A stretch of DNA of 64,000 nt from Alphaproteobacteria bacterium HGW-Alphaproteobacteria-18 (GTDB lineage Bacteria; Pseudomonadota; Alphaproteobacteria; Caulobacterales; Hyphomonadaceae), in NCBI GenBank assembly GCA_002841155.1, contig PHEH01000013.1, positions 1 to 64,000 of the forward strand. Direction: 5' to 3'. The notes beneath the pieces are model-generated. The model was not told the DNA's origin. It searched no databases and worked only from the letters and a program-made list of their open reading frames with translations. How positions within the stretch are numbered: the stretch's first letter is position 1; the number at the start of each line of letters is the position of its first letter. Shown here in pieces: positions 55,750 through 64,000 of this stretch. Position numbers and translations under genes: made by a program.

Positions 55750-57255
55750 ATGCCGCATGGACGTTTGCTGATGGCCTGCCTGGCAGGGCTCATCTTCGCT
55801 GCTGTGGCCTGGTCAGAGCCGGGCGCGCCGCCGGGCGACGAAGTCAAGGCCGTGAAACTTGAGTATGCCGAACGTCCGGACAAGGACGGCAGGATCGCCG
55901 CCGCCGAATTTACCGTCAGCGATACGCCGGTACGATACTATGTGCGCGGCACCAATGTCTCGGCGCCTTTCTCGGTGCAGGTGATTGCCGCCAGCAAGGC
56001 GCGCCCGCTGGAGGTGACGCTGCATCGGCAGAGCTGGGGCAAGGCCGTCCAGTCCGGATCGACGGGCCGCGAGGGCAGCTTCGTGTTCGAGGGGCGCGCC
56101 TATGGCGATGTCGGGGTTCAGCTGGTCTCGCCTGATGGATCGCCCGCACGTGCAACCCTTGTTTTGTGGGAGGGCGTGCCGGCCCCGCCCGATCTGGCGC
56201 GCGTCTATATCAATCCTGAGATGGCCGCCGGAGACCAGGCCGGCTTTCCCGGCCGGCAAAGCGGGGGCACCTCGCCCATCCTCTATGTCATTGCCGGCCT
56301 GCTGGCCGTGATCGTGGTGTTCCTGGGCGTGACGATGCTGCGCCGGGGCAAGGGGGGCGCAGCGGCCGCGCTGCTGATCGGCGGCCTGACAATGGCGGCG
56401 ATCCACGATCCGGCCCCCGCCTACGCGCAGGGCGAAGAGGTGCCCAATCCCTTTGATGTCGACGCCCCCCTCCCCCCGGTGCCGCGCGACAAGGATAAGG
56501 ACGCCAGCGCCGCCAAACCTGACGAAGTGCCCAATCCCTTTGATGTCGACAAACCCCTCCCCAGCCCGCCACGCGACAAGGACAAGGACGCCAGCGCCGG
56601 AAAGCCTGAGAAGGACGCCTCTGCCGGGACAGCTGAGCCCGCGCCCGTGGATGAGGAATATGCCCGCCGTCTGGCGGAGGCCGAGGGGCGGATCAATGAC
56701 CTCAACCGCCAGGCCTCTGCCAACCGCGCAGAGATCGAGCGTCTCAGGATGCTGGTTGAATCTGATCGCCAGAACGAACCGGACCCGTCAAACCTGCCGC
56801 CGATGCCGCTGACCTGCCGCCCGCCGGGGGTGGAGCGCAACGGGGATGTGAGGCTTTCCGAAGCCTGGGAAAACTACAATGCCTGTGGCGCCTGCTACCA
56901 GGAGCCGCTTGCGAAGCTCGACGAGTTGATGCTTCTCTATGAGCGCCTGCGCATCCTCTATATGAGCACGGCGGATTTTGTCAGCGAACAGCTGCTGATC
57001 GGGGATCAGGCTCCGAAGCCGCACTTCCTGCTCGACAGTGCCTGGCAGACGCAGAAAGCCAGCATCCTCGAAAGCCTGAACGGCACACGCAAGGCCTATG
57101 ACGACAAGTGGGCCGAGTTCAATGACCGGCTGACCCTGATCCTGGATGATCTGGGCACCTGTGAGGCCAACCACAATAACAACCCGATGTGGCGGGAAAC
57201 CGAAGGCCGGCTGTTCTACCAGACCATCAAGGCAAGTTATCAGAGGACGAACTGA
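55750..57255 (+). CDS. envelope protein with duplicated VPNPFDVD segment
   Basis: 501 residues. Signal peptide (1-21), a beta-rich region (about 30-140), and a membrane helix near 178-195 (ILYVIAGLLAVIVVFLGV). At residue 196 comes MLRRGKGG, a second hydrophobic stretch and PAYAQ-GEE, which together look exactly like a complete signal peptide inside the chain. Then a low-complexity part carries two copies of VPNPFDVD followed by PLP..PRDKDKDASA, then a coiled coil and a Cys-containing C-terminal domain (NACGACYQEP). No family recognised. It overlaps the OmpA-type lipoprotein gene by one codon. Confidence 0.75.
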   Translation: MPHGRLLMACLAGLIFAAVAWSEPGAPPGDEVKAVKLEYAERPDKDGRIAAAEFTVSDTPVRYYVRGTNVSAPFSVQVIAASKARPLEVTLHRQSWGKAVQSGSTGREGSFVFEGRAYGDVGVQLVSPDGSPARATLVLWEGVPAPPDLARVYINPEMAAGDQAGFPGRQSGGTSPILYVIAGLLAVIVVFLGVTMLRRGKGGAAAALLIGGLTMAAIHDPAPAYAQGEEVPNPFDVDAPLPPVPRDKDKDASAAKPDEVPNPFDVDKPLPSPPRDKDKDASAGKPEKDASAGTAEPAPVDEEYARRLAEAEGRINDLNRQASANRAEIERLRMLVESDRQNEPDPSNLPPMPLTCRPPGVERNGDVRLSEAWENYNACGACYQEPLAKLDELMLLYERLRILYMSTADFVSEQLLIGDQAPKPHFLLDSAWQTQKASILESLNGTRKAYDDKWAEFNDRLTLILDDLGTCEANHNNNPMWRETEGRLFYQTIKASYQRTN

Positions 57256-58883
57256 TGCCTTATCTGAAGACGCTGCTGGCGGCTGCCAGCCTTGTGTTGC
57301 TGGCGGCCTGTGGCGGCAGCGAAACAGCGCCACCTGCTGAGCCCGAGGCCCTCCCGGCCGCCGATGGAGATAGCGTGCCGCAAGGGACGCAGGCCGCTGA
57401 TACAGGCTTCGTCCGCCCCGAAGGCCTGCCGGAAACAGCAATCCCCGTCACTGATCTGGATGGCTCGGTCTATTGGGTCGAGGCACGCGGCGAGGGGCGC
57501 GTGGCGCTCTATTCATTCACCGATGATGGACAGGCAGGCGCCACAGCAGGCACGTTTGCCCAGCTGCAGGACGCCTATCCCACCCTCGATCTCAGCCCCC
57601 TGGCCGACCAGATGGCCCTCGCCGAGGAAGTCGCCGCAGAGAAAGAAACAGGCTCTGGCGTGGACACCCTGCGCGCGGCCCAGGACGGGCTGGTCGCGGC
57701 CACGCCCGGCGCCCAGAAGGCCCTTGACCTGGCGCGGCTCGGCCCGGTTATGGAGCTGACCGGGCCGACGCTTCACCATCTGGTCGAGAGCATGGGCGGC
57801 TCGTTCACAATGACCCGGGAAGAACTGACGGCCCTGTTGCAGGAACAGACGGACGGCCGCTTCACGGCAACGAATGCTGAGCTTAATGCGCTGATTAAGG
57901 GAAGCGGTGAAGGCGGCATCACGGCTGAAGATTTGCGCCTTCTACTGCCCAAGACCCAAGACGCGCCCCCGCCGAAACTCGACCGTGACGCGCCCGGCAA
58001 GGGCCGCGAAGCGGACGATTGCCCCGGCCTCGTCTATGGCAGCGGCAAGCGCGAGATCTGCCTGCCGCTCGGCGCGCTCTCCTTTGCCGACAGGGTGGTG
58101 AGCTTCACGCCCGGCGAGAAGCCCTCCAAGGCGCCGTTCGATTTTCCGGAGAATGCGCTGGGTGAACCCAACTACCGCAATACCTACAGCGCCGACTTCA
58201 TCTCGCTCGGCTGCGACGGCGTTCTGGTCACGCAGTTCACGGACAATATCCTGGTCGATGTTGAGGGGGTGGATCTCTACATTTTCGAGATCGGGCCGAT
58301 GGTGGAAAAAACCCTGCTCGCCATTTCCTCTGACGGGGAGACATGGATCGAGGTCGGCGAGATCGAAGGCGCCCGGTCGGAGGTCGATATCGGGCCCTTC
58401 GTCAACAAGGGGGACAAGTTTCCCTTTGTCCGGCTGACCAATGCCAGCGATGCCTGCGGGGGCAATCATTCGGGCGCCGACATTGATGCCATCGCCGCCG
58501 TGGGCGCGGAAATCCGCCTGTCGCTGGATAGCGCGCTGCTGTTTGACGTGGGCAAATACGAGATCAAGCCGGAGGCGGAAACCGCTCTCACAGAGCTTGC
58601 CGCGCAGCTGGAAAATTATGGCGCAGACATTCGCGTGACCGTCGAGGGGCATACGGACTCCACCGGCTCGGCCGCGTCCAACCAGACCCTGTCTGAAAAC
58701 CGCGCGCGCTCTGTCTGGGACAATCTCTCCGGCAAGATTTCACCCGTGCCGGAGGACGTGACGATCAAGGGCTATGGCGCAAGCCGTCCGGTGGCGGACA
58801 ATGCGACCGAAGAAGGCCGCGCGGAAAACCGGCGCGTCGATATTCTCATCCTGCCCGGCAAGAAGGGCTATCTGACGGAGTGA
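57255..58883 (+). CDS. OmpA-family lipoprotein
   Basis: 542 residues from ATG 57255, with lipobox LLAACG (Cys near residue 19). A long helical linker region is followed by a beta-sandwich-like domain (about 270-410: LGEPNYRNTYSADFISLG, LYIFEIGPMVEKTLLAIS) and a C-terminal OmpA domain. The OmpA domain has the peptidoglycan-binding Asp and Arg in GHTDSTG and LSENRARSV. It should anchor the outer membrane to the cell wall and display or bind something through the central domain. Confidence 0.87.
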   Translation: MPYLKTLLAAASLVLLAACGGSETAPPAEPEALPAADGDSVPQGTQAADTGFVRPEGLPETAIPVTDLDGSVYWVEARGEGRVALYSFTDDGQAGATAGTFAQLQDAYPTLDLSPLADQMALAEEVAAEKETGSGVDTLRAAQDGLVAATPGAQKALDLARLGPVMELTGPTLHHLVESMGGSFTMTREELTALLQEQTDGRFTATNAELNALIKGSGEGGITAEDLRLLLPKTQDAPPPKLDRDAPGKGREADDCPGLVYGSGKREICLPLGALSFADRVVSFTPGEKPSKAPFDFPENALGEPNYRNTYSADFISLGCDGVLVTQFTDNILVDVEGVDLYIFEIGPMVEKTLLAISSDGETWIEVGEIEGARSEVDIGPFVNKGDKFPFVRLTNASDACGGNHSGADIDAIAAVGAEIRLSLDSALLFDVGKYEIKPEAETALTELAAQLENYGADIRVTVEGHTDSTGSAASNQTLSENRARSVWDNLSGKISPVPEDVTIKGYGASRPVADNATEEGRAENRRVDILILPGKKGYLTE

Positions 58884-58887
58884 TCCC

Positions 58888-59517
58888 ATGACGGCGCTGA
58901 AAATCCTCCCCCTCCTCGCCCTGCTGGCCGGGGCTGCTGCCTGCGGCGGCAGCGAACCGGCCGCGCCGGTCGAGACGCCCCTCACGCCTAAGGCCGCCCC
59001 TGCCGCCGCCGAGCTAGGCGAACCTGCTGCCCCGGTAACCGCGCCCGCCGCAGGCTTTGACTGGGACAAATGGGCTGCCGTCGTGAATGAAAACCCGTGC
59101 AGCTGGCTGACGCCCGGCGATCTTGCCGCCCTCGACCTCCCCGGCGCAGGCGAACTTGAAAACTCCGCCAGCGGAGCACGCTGCCTCTGGAAAGACAGCG
59201 ATGGCGCGCAGCTTTTCAGCGCCGGCATCCAGACCTGGGACAGCGCGGCAAACCTCGTGGGCGAACGCCAGTCCCAGATCGGGCTGGTCGCAGATATGGA
59301 CGGTTTCAGCCGGATCGGCGAAGGTACCGGAACCGTCACCGCCATCTACCGCGCCAGCCGTGGCAGCCTCGTCATTTTTCCGAACGCGGACGATGAAACC
59401 GCCGCGATTGTTCTGAGCGCCCAGAAGACGATGCGCGACGACGAGGCCACCAAAGCCGCCAAGGATGAACGCGCCGCCGCCTTTGCCCGCAAGCTGATCG
59501 AGACCTACGGGCTGTAA
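58888..59517 (+). CDS. lipoprotein
   Basis: 209 residues with lipobox GAAACG (Cys near residue 19) and the same CGGSE start of the mature protein as the upstream lipoprotein. A Pro/Ala linker leads to a small domain with two Cys (NPCSWLTPGDLAAL; SGARCLW) and a helical tail. It loosely resembles DUF3558-type lipoproteins; not certain. It starts 4 bp after the OmpA-type gene, so it is the third gene of the operon. Confidence 0.78.
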   Translation: MTALKILPLLALLAGAAACGGSEPAAPVETPLTPKAAPAAAELGEPAAPVTAPAAGFDWDKWAAVVNENPCSWLTPGDLAALDLPGAGELENSASGARCLWKDSDGAQLFSAGIQTWDSAANLVGERQSQIGLVADMDGFSRIGEGTGTVTAIYRASRGSLVIFPNADDETAAIVLSAQKTMRDDEATKAAKDERAAAFARKLIETYGL

Positions 59518-59520
59518 GCG

Positions 59521-60237
59521 TCAGAACAGCGTCGAGGCACCATTGGCGATGTTGTGGCCGATGACGGGCATGACGAGACTGCCCGTGCGCTCGCGCAGCC
59601 AGAGCAGCAGGAAAGCCGGCAGGCCGGTCATCGCGAAGGTCATCAGGTCAAAGTCCACCCCGCCGGCCTTGTAGCTCAGCGCATGGGTGAGGCCGAAGAG
59701 CAGGCAGGTGAGGACGCCGCCATAGCCGATGGGCGCGGCGAGGATGCTGATCTTTGGCCGGAAGGCCTCATTGAGGGCAAGCAACAGCGTGCCGCGATAG
59801 AAGAATTCTTCGTCGAGCCCCGGCATAGTCCACTGGAAGGCGATGGTTTCAAGGTCGTCCGGTTTCCCGTCTGCCCCGCTCAGCGCCAGCCAGAAGAACA
59901 GCCCGCCAAGCGCAACGAACATCACCAGCGCCTCGCCCCAACGCGGGCCCTGGTCCAGCGTCATGCCGCAACGCTTCCGGCCGAAGGCGGGCAGAGACAT
60001 GACGATCAGCGTGCCTGCAATCGCCGCAAGCTTTCCCGCCCAGTTCCAGTCTGCCTGTGGGAACGGGTCCGGCAGCGTCCAGAAGCCCCGCGTCAGCAGC
60101 GCCTGATAGACGAGATTGAGGAGAAGTGCCGCCACCAGCCAGCGCCAGCGGAACCCGCTGCGGAAAATCAGCGCCCCGAGGAGGCCAAGCCCCGCCAGCA
60201 ATCCTGTCTCGATCAATGTCCGGATCAGCTCATCCAT
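59521..60237 (-). CDS. CPBP family intramembrane metalloprotease
   Basis: 238 residues with about six membrane helices. The three CPBP motifs are present: Glu143-Glu144 with Arg148 in DEEFFYRG, His185 in FGLTHALS and His226 in GHNIAN. Such proteases (Rce1-like) cut within membranes; bacterial members include bacteriocin-processing and immunity proteins. The substrate is not evident. It is convergent with the lipoprotein gene, 3 bp away. Confidence 0.9.
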   Translation of the reverse strand: MDELIRTLIETGLLAGLGLLGALIFRSGFRWRWLVAALLLNLVYQALLTRGFWTLPDPFPQADWNWAGKLAAIAGTLIVMSLPAFGRKRCGMTLDQGPRWGEALVMFVALGGLFFWLALSGADGKPDDLETIAFQWTMPGLDEEFFYRGTLLLALNEAFRPKISILAAPIGYGGVLTCLLFGLTHALSYKAGGVDFDLMTFAMTGLPAFLLLWLRERTGSLVMPVIGHNIANGASTLF

Positions 60238-60304
60238 ACATCCTGTCTCCTCTGCCGATGCTCAGATGCAGCGGCAGAGGCGTTTGGATGCAGGCGCCGA
60301 ATTT

Positions 60305-61681
60305 TTATCCCGCCTTGCGCGCCGTTGCGGCTTCGACTTCGGCGGCCTGGAGTTTCTCGGCCACGAGGAAAGCCAGTTCCAGCGCCTGTTCGCCGTTGAG
60401 GCGGGGGTCGCAATGGGTGTGGTAGCGGCTGGAGAGGTCTTCTTCCGAGATTGCCTGCGCGCCGCCGATACATTCGGTGACGTTCTGGCCGGTCATCTCG
60501 AAATGCACCCCGCCCGGATAGCAGCCTTCGGCCGAGAGCACGTCGATGAACTGGCGCACTTCGGAGAGGATACGGTCCACAGGGCGCGTCTTGAAGCCGG
60601 TGCCGGTTTTCAGCGTGTTGCCATGCATCGGGTCGCACGACCAGACGACCGTGCGGCCGGATTTCTTCACCGCGCGGGCCAGCGGCGGCAGGCCCGATTT
60701 CACGCCCTCCGAGCCGAAGCGCGAGATCAGCGTGATACGGCCGGGCTCATCGCCGGGATTCAGCGTGTCGATCAGGCGGAGGAGCTCGTCGGTCTCCATG
60801 CCGGGGCCGCACTTGATGCCGATGGGATTTTTCACGCCCTTGCAGAAATTGACATGGGCATGGTCGATCTGGCGCGTGCGGTGGCCGATCCACAGCATGT
60901 GGGCGGAGGTGTCATACCAGTCGCCGCTGGTGGAATCGATGCGCGTCATCGCTTCCTCATAGCCCAGCAGCAGCGCCTCATGGCTGGTGTAGAACTCCAC
61001 CTGCGACATCTGCGGGACGCTTTCGGCGTTGAGGCCGACCGCTTCCATGAAGCGCAGCGAGGCGGAAATCTGGTCGGCCAGCTTCTGATAGCGCTCGCCC
61101 TGCGGGGAGCGGTCCACGAAGCCGAGCATCCAGCGCTGGACGTTGGCAAGGCTGGCATAGCCGCCCTGGCTGAAGGCGCGCAGCAGGTTCAGCGTGGCGG
61201 CCGATTGCGAATAGGCCTGGATCAGGCGCTCCGGGTCCGGGATGCGGGCCTCGGGCGTGAATTCCATGCCATTGATGTTGTCGCCCCGGTAGGAGGGCAG
61301 CGTCACGCCGTCGATCGTCTCGATGGGCTCAGATCGCGGCTTGCCGAACTGGCCGGCAATCCGGCCGACCTTCACGACCGGCTTGGCGGCGGCAAAAGTC
61401 AGCACCACGGCCATCTGGAGGATCACGCGGAAGGTATCGCGGATGTTGTCCGGGTGGAATTCCTTGAAGCTCTCGGCGCAGTCCCCGCCCTGCAGCAGGA
61501 ACGCCTTGCCGGCGGCCACATCGGCCAGCCGCGCCTTCAGGCGGCGCGCCTCGCCGGCAAAAACCAGCGGCGGATAGCTTCTGAGACGGTTCTCAACAGC
61601 TGCCAGGGCGGCCGCATCAGGATAATCCTGAGGGATGTGCTTGGCAGGCAGATTGCGCCAGTCGGAAGGGTGCCAGGTCAT
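60305..61681 (-). CDS. class II DAHP synthase
   Basis: 458 residues from ATG 61681. It condenses PEP and erythrose 4-phosphate in the first step of aromatic amino acid synthesis. Class II (plant-type) motifs are clear: [66 protein letters not shown] and [12 protein letters not shown]. Codon 61711 is a longer alternative start. It is divergent from the TIR-ParA gene. Confidence 0.95.
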   Translation of the reverse strand: MTWHPSDWRNLPAKHIPQDYPDAAALAAVENRLRSYPPLVFAGEARRLKARLADVAAGKAFLLQGGDCAESFKEFHPDNIRDTFRVILQMAVVLTFAAAKPVVKVGRIAGQFGKPRSEPIETIDGVTLPSYRGDNINGMEFTPEARIPDPERLIQAYSQSAATLNLLRAFSQGGYASLANVQRWMLGFVDRSPQGERYQKLADQISASLRFMEAVGLNAESVPQMSQVEFYTSHEALLLGYEEAMTRIDSTSGDWYDTSAHMLWIGHRTRQIDHAHVNFCKGVKNPIGIKCGPGMETDELLRLIDTLNPGDEPGRITLISRFGSEGVKSGLPPLARAVKKSGRTVVWSCDPMHGNTLKTGTGFKTRPVDRILSEVRQFIDVLSAEGCYPGGVHFEMTGQNVTECIGGAQAISEEDLSSRYHTHCDPRLNGEQALELAFLVAEKLQAAEVEAATARKAG

Positions 61682-61833
61682 TGCTCGGTTCTCGCTCAAG
61701 TTTTGCCGCATAAAACATATGAGCGCCCCTTGCTCAAGTTTCACCATAATTTCACTGCAAGAAGATGGCGGAATCGCCGGTTGGGCCGCTACAAGGCCGA
61801 TCAAGACAGAAGATTCACGAGGCGCGGGGCCAC

Positions 61834-63141
61834 ATGTCGCACGTGTATATCAGCCATTCGGGCAAAGACCCGGACGCCCTGCTCGCTTTACATGAAGCGC
61901 TGCGGGCAGCTTCCGTTACGGTATTCCACGCCGGGGAGGACACCTCGCGCGAGGAGGCAGACGCCGCAATCGAGAAGGCATTTGCCATTATCGTGCTGGT
62001 TTCAGCTGCGGCTGTGCGCTCCAGATGGGTGCGCCAGGATGTCGAGGTCGCCAAGGCCATTGGCCTGAAACTCATCCCCTATCAGGTCGACAAGGCGCGC
62101 CTCAACGGCTTCTTCAAGCAGGAGGTCCAGCCTGCCTTGCGCCTCTCTTCGTCCATGCCGGACGGCCTGGCCCAGCTCGTTTCCGAAACGCAGGACGCCT
62201 ACCGGAAGAAATGCCCGGTCATCGCGGTGATGAACCTCAAGGGCGGGGTCGGCAAGACGACCGTGTCGGCGCAGGTGTTCGGCGCCTGGCAGGAGGCCTT
62301 CGGCGGCCGCGTCCTGCTGATCGACCTCGACCCGCAATATAACCTCACCCAGACTTTCTATTCGATGGAGCTGGCCGACGCCTCCTCCGCGCAGGACCGC
62401 TCGGTCATCTCCCTGTTCGAGCGCTCGCGCCTGCATGCGCGCGACGCGGCCTCTCCGGCGGAAAACTGGCTCGGCCTCACTGTTCAGCCCTTCACGCCCG
62501 CCCCGCGCGATCAGTTCGTACACCCCGTTCTGGGCCTCGATGGCCCGCCCGGACGGCTCGACATCATCTCCGGCCAGTTCGAGATTTCCAAATACGCCTT
62601 CTCCGGCGACCCGGACTCGCTGGCCGCCGTGAAGCAACATTTCCTGCGCTGCGTGGACCATTACCGTAGCGAATATGACCTCATCGTGTTTGATACCAAC
62701 CCCAACGCCACCTTCCTGACGCGCTGCGCGCTGGAAGCGGCCGACCGGGTGATCGCGCCGATGCATGCGGACATTTACTCCCTGCGCGGCGTGCGCCTGC
62801 TCAATCAGGTGATCCAGAACCAGGTGGAAGACTATAAACGCCCGGACCTGCGCATCCTGTTCAACGCGGTGAACCGGAATGAGCAGTCGACCTTCGAGGC
62901 CGATGCCCGCAATGGCGTGTTCGATGGCGCGGCCGGATTTGCGCTGTCAAAAGCGCTGCTGACCGCCGCCCTGCCCCGCTCGGCGCATTTTGCCGTCAAG
63001 GCCCCGCAGGACGATCAGCCCGCCTGGCGCCAGCTGGTCATCCATGCCGGTCGCGGCGGGGGGCTGAAAGCCATCCGCGAGAGCCTGACACAGGTGGCGC
63101 TGGAAATCCGTGGGCTGAACGAGATAAAGAAGGGGCACTGA
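61834..63141 (+). CDS. TIR domain fused to ParA/MinD-like ATPase
   Basis: 435 residues from ATG 61834. Residues 2-95 are a TIR domain: VYISHSGKD at the first strand, a helix [14 protein letters not shown] and [15 protein letters not shown] near 63-77. At the place where NADase TIR proteins carry the catalytic Glu (four after Trp65) there is Asp69. Residues 125-435 are a ParA-type ATPase with deviant Walker A KGGVGKTT (136-143), [13 protein letters not shown] and [20 protein letters not shown]. No membrane segment. TIR modules in bacteria act in antiphage defence or as scaffolds; fusion to a ParA ATPase is unusual. The gene is isolated, with a 152-bp divergent upstream region. Confidence 0.88.
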   Translation: MSHVYISHSGKDPDALLALHEALRAASVTVFHAGEDTSREEADAAIEKAFAIIVLVSAAAVRSRWVRQDVEVAKAIGLKLIPYQVDKARLNGFFKQEVQPALRLSSSMPDGLAQLVSETQDAYRKKCPVIAVMNLKGGVGKTTVSAQVFGAWQEAFGGRVLLIDLDPQYNLTQTFYSMELADASSAQDRSVISLFERSRLHARDAASPAENWLGLTVQPFTPAPRDQFVHPVLGLDGPPGRLDIISGQFEISKYAFSGDPDSLAAVKQHFLRCVDHYRSEYDLIVFDTNPNATFLTRCALEAADRVIAPMHADIYSLRGVRLLNQVIQNQVEDYKRPDLRILFNAVNRNEQSTFEADARNGVFDGAAGFALSKALLTAALPRSAHFAVKAPQDDQPAWRQLVIHAGRGGGLKAIRESLTQVALEIRGLNEIKKGH

Positions 63142-63147
63142 ACTTCT

Positions 63148-63265
63148 AGCCCCCTCTCCTAAGGGAGAGGGGGTTGGGGGTGAGGGAGCGCAACGCCTCC
63201 TCAATTCACTAGCCCTGAAGAGGAGCTCCCCCTCATCCCAATCCTTCTCCCAAGGGAGAAGGGAT
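63148..63265. repeat. REP/MITE-like palindromic element
   Basis: Hairpin one, CCCCCTCTCCT with AGGGAGAGGGGG (63150-63173), and hairpin two, CCTTCTCCC with GGGAGAAGG (63243-63262), flank the element. GGGTTGGGGGTGAGGG (from 63172) is mirrored by CCCTCATCCCAATCC (63229-63243). The element is therefore an inverted repeat of two hairpin units. Similar elements are widespread in proteobacteria. It lies between the convergent TIR-ParA and glutathione reductase genes and may also end both transcripts. Confidence 0.85.
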
Positions 63266-63271
63266 TCAATG

Positions 63272-64000
63272 TCAAACGCCCTCAGGCACCCATTTCGTCC
63301 GCAGCGTGACGAGTTCTTCGGCAGCTGACGGATGCAGCGCGCAAGTGCGGTCAAAGTCCTGTTTCGTGGCGCCCATCTTGACGGCAATCGCCGCGGTCTG
63401 GATCATCTCGGCGGCGTCTTCGCCGACCACATGTACGCCGAGCACGCGCTGGTCAGAGGCACGCACGACGAGTTTCATGAAGGTGCGCGTCTGGTCGCCG
63501 TTCAACATGTTCTTCATCGGGCGGAACTTCGTCTTGTAGATGTCGATCTCGCCGAACTGTTTGCGGGCCTCGGCCTCCGAAATACCGACCGTGCCGACTT
63601 CGGGCTGGGTAAACACCGCTGTCGGAATATTCTCGTGATCCATGTTCCAGGGCTTGCCGCCAAACTCCGTGTCGGCAAAGGCATGCCCCTCGCGGATCGC
63701 CACCGGGGTCAGCGCCACGCGGCCCGTCACATCGCCCACCGCCCAGATGTTTTCAGCGCTGGTGCGCGACCATTCATCAACGATGACATCGCCATTCCCG
63801 GCGAGCTTCACGCCGGCCTTGTCACAAGCAAGATCGTCCGTATTCGCACGGCGGCCCACGGCCATCAGCACAACATCGGTGTCGATTTCGGTACCGCTGT
63901 TCAGCGTAACTTTTAGACCGTCCGCGGTCTTGTCGATGGATTTGAACACGCATTTGGTCACCACGCGCACGCCCGCTTCTTTCAGGCCCTCATGCACGGC
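63272..64000 (-). CDS. gor: glutathione reductase, C-terminal part (cut by window end)
   Basis: About 243 codons are visible; the 5' part lies beyond the window. The end of the NADP-binding region, the FAD motif IWAVGDVTGRVALTPVA and the dimerisation domain with HPSAAEE are present. The His of this last motif is the catalytic acid of glutathione reductase. The N-terminal CxxxxC redox motif is outside the window. TVGISEAEARKQFG fits glutathione reductase better than mercuric reductase or lipoamide dehydrogenase. Confidence 0.9.
   Translation of the reverse strand, partial: AVHEGLKEAGVRVVTKCVFKSIDKTADGLKVTLNSGTEIDTDVVLMAVGRRANTDDLACDKAGVKLAGNGDVIVDEWSRTSAENIWAVGDVTGRVALTPVAIREGHAFADTEFGGKPWNMDHENIPTAVFTQPEVGTVGISEAEARKQFGEIDIYKTKFRPMKNMLNGDQTRTFMKLVVRASDQRVLGVHVVGEDAAEMIQTAAIAVKMGATKQDFDRTCALHPSAAEELVTLRTKWVPEGV

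Noticed and set aside
60116-62068. 650-residue open frame on the plus strand
   Set aside because: It is antisense to class II DAHP synthase and the CPBP gene end; no signature of a protein family.

Overview
The window reads as a high-GC alphaproteobacterial chromosome, most likely from the Caulobacterales/Hyphomonadaceae (Hyphomonas-like). This is inferred from family content, not from a database match: a PleC/DivJ-type sensor kinase, a MucR regulator, a short DnaA-domain-IV protein overlapping a DUF6456-type gene, DUF2336, DUF1491, PAS_5, class II DAHP synthase and an Mrp-type antiporter operon. Genes are dense, many stop and start codons overlap, and I saw no rRNA, tRNA, CRISPR array, integrase or IS element. 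It is mostly core chromosome with a few single-gene acquisitions.

Layout. 0-4 kb: a 10-bp-periodic GGACA repeat array, then a diguanylate cyclase and a membrane GGDEF-EAL protein (c-di-GMP synthesis and turnover). 4-10.5 kb: envelope and RNA maintenance: bifunctional penicillin-binding protein, lipoprotein cytochrome c, rsmI-yraN divergent from an LpoA-like lipoprotein, and dnaJ. 10.5-20 kb: an AT-rich ORFan, a thiolase behind an 18-bp palindrome and ahead of a terminator, RsmC-like and RsuA-like rRNA modification genes, a hotdog thioesterase, an Uup-type ABC-F ATPase, a PAN-domain protein, prfC and another ORFan. 20-28.7 kb: small secreted or hypothetical proteins, a glycosyltransferase, then a cluster likely tied to the cell cycle: PleC/DivJ-like kinase, DUF6456 protein with a DnaA-type HTH protein, single-PAS protein and MucR, with sufE among them.

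28.8-36.8 kb: a nine-gene Mrp-type cation/proton antiporter operon on the minus strand. Its order E-F-G-DUF4040-B-C-D-D-x-D follows the antiporter half of archaeal Mbh/Mbs complexes and has three ND5-like subunits. 36.9-45.3 kb: DUF2336 protein, DoxX-like protein, MFS transporter, alr, mlaE-mlaF without mlaD, an AT-rich coiled-coil membrane protein, a flavoprotein and a small secreted protein. 45.4-54 kb: radA-cvpA, a degenerate erythromycin-esterase-like lipoprotein, purF, SDR, Gfo/Idh/MocA oxidoreductase, a second GGACA array in front of an MDR-type oxidoreductase, a DUF429-like protein and HU. 54-60 kb: MATE transporter, then a three-gene envelope operon (protein with duplicated VPNPFDVD segment, OmpA-type lipoprotein, lipoprotein) and a CPBP protease. 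60-64 kb: class II DAHP synthase, divergent from a TIR-ParA fusion protein, a REP-like palindromic element, and the 3' part of glutathione reductase cut by the window end.

The most promising unusual items are the TIR-ParA fusion at 61834-63141, the two helical-phase GGACA arrays, the Mbh-ordered antiporter with three ion-channel subunits, and the envelope operon at 55750-59517.
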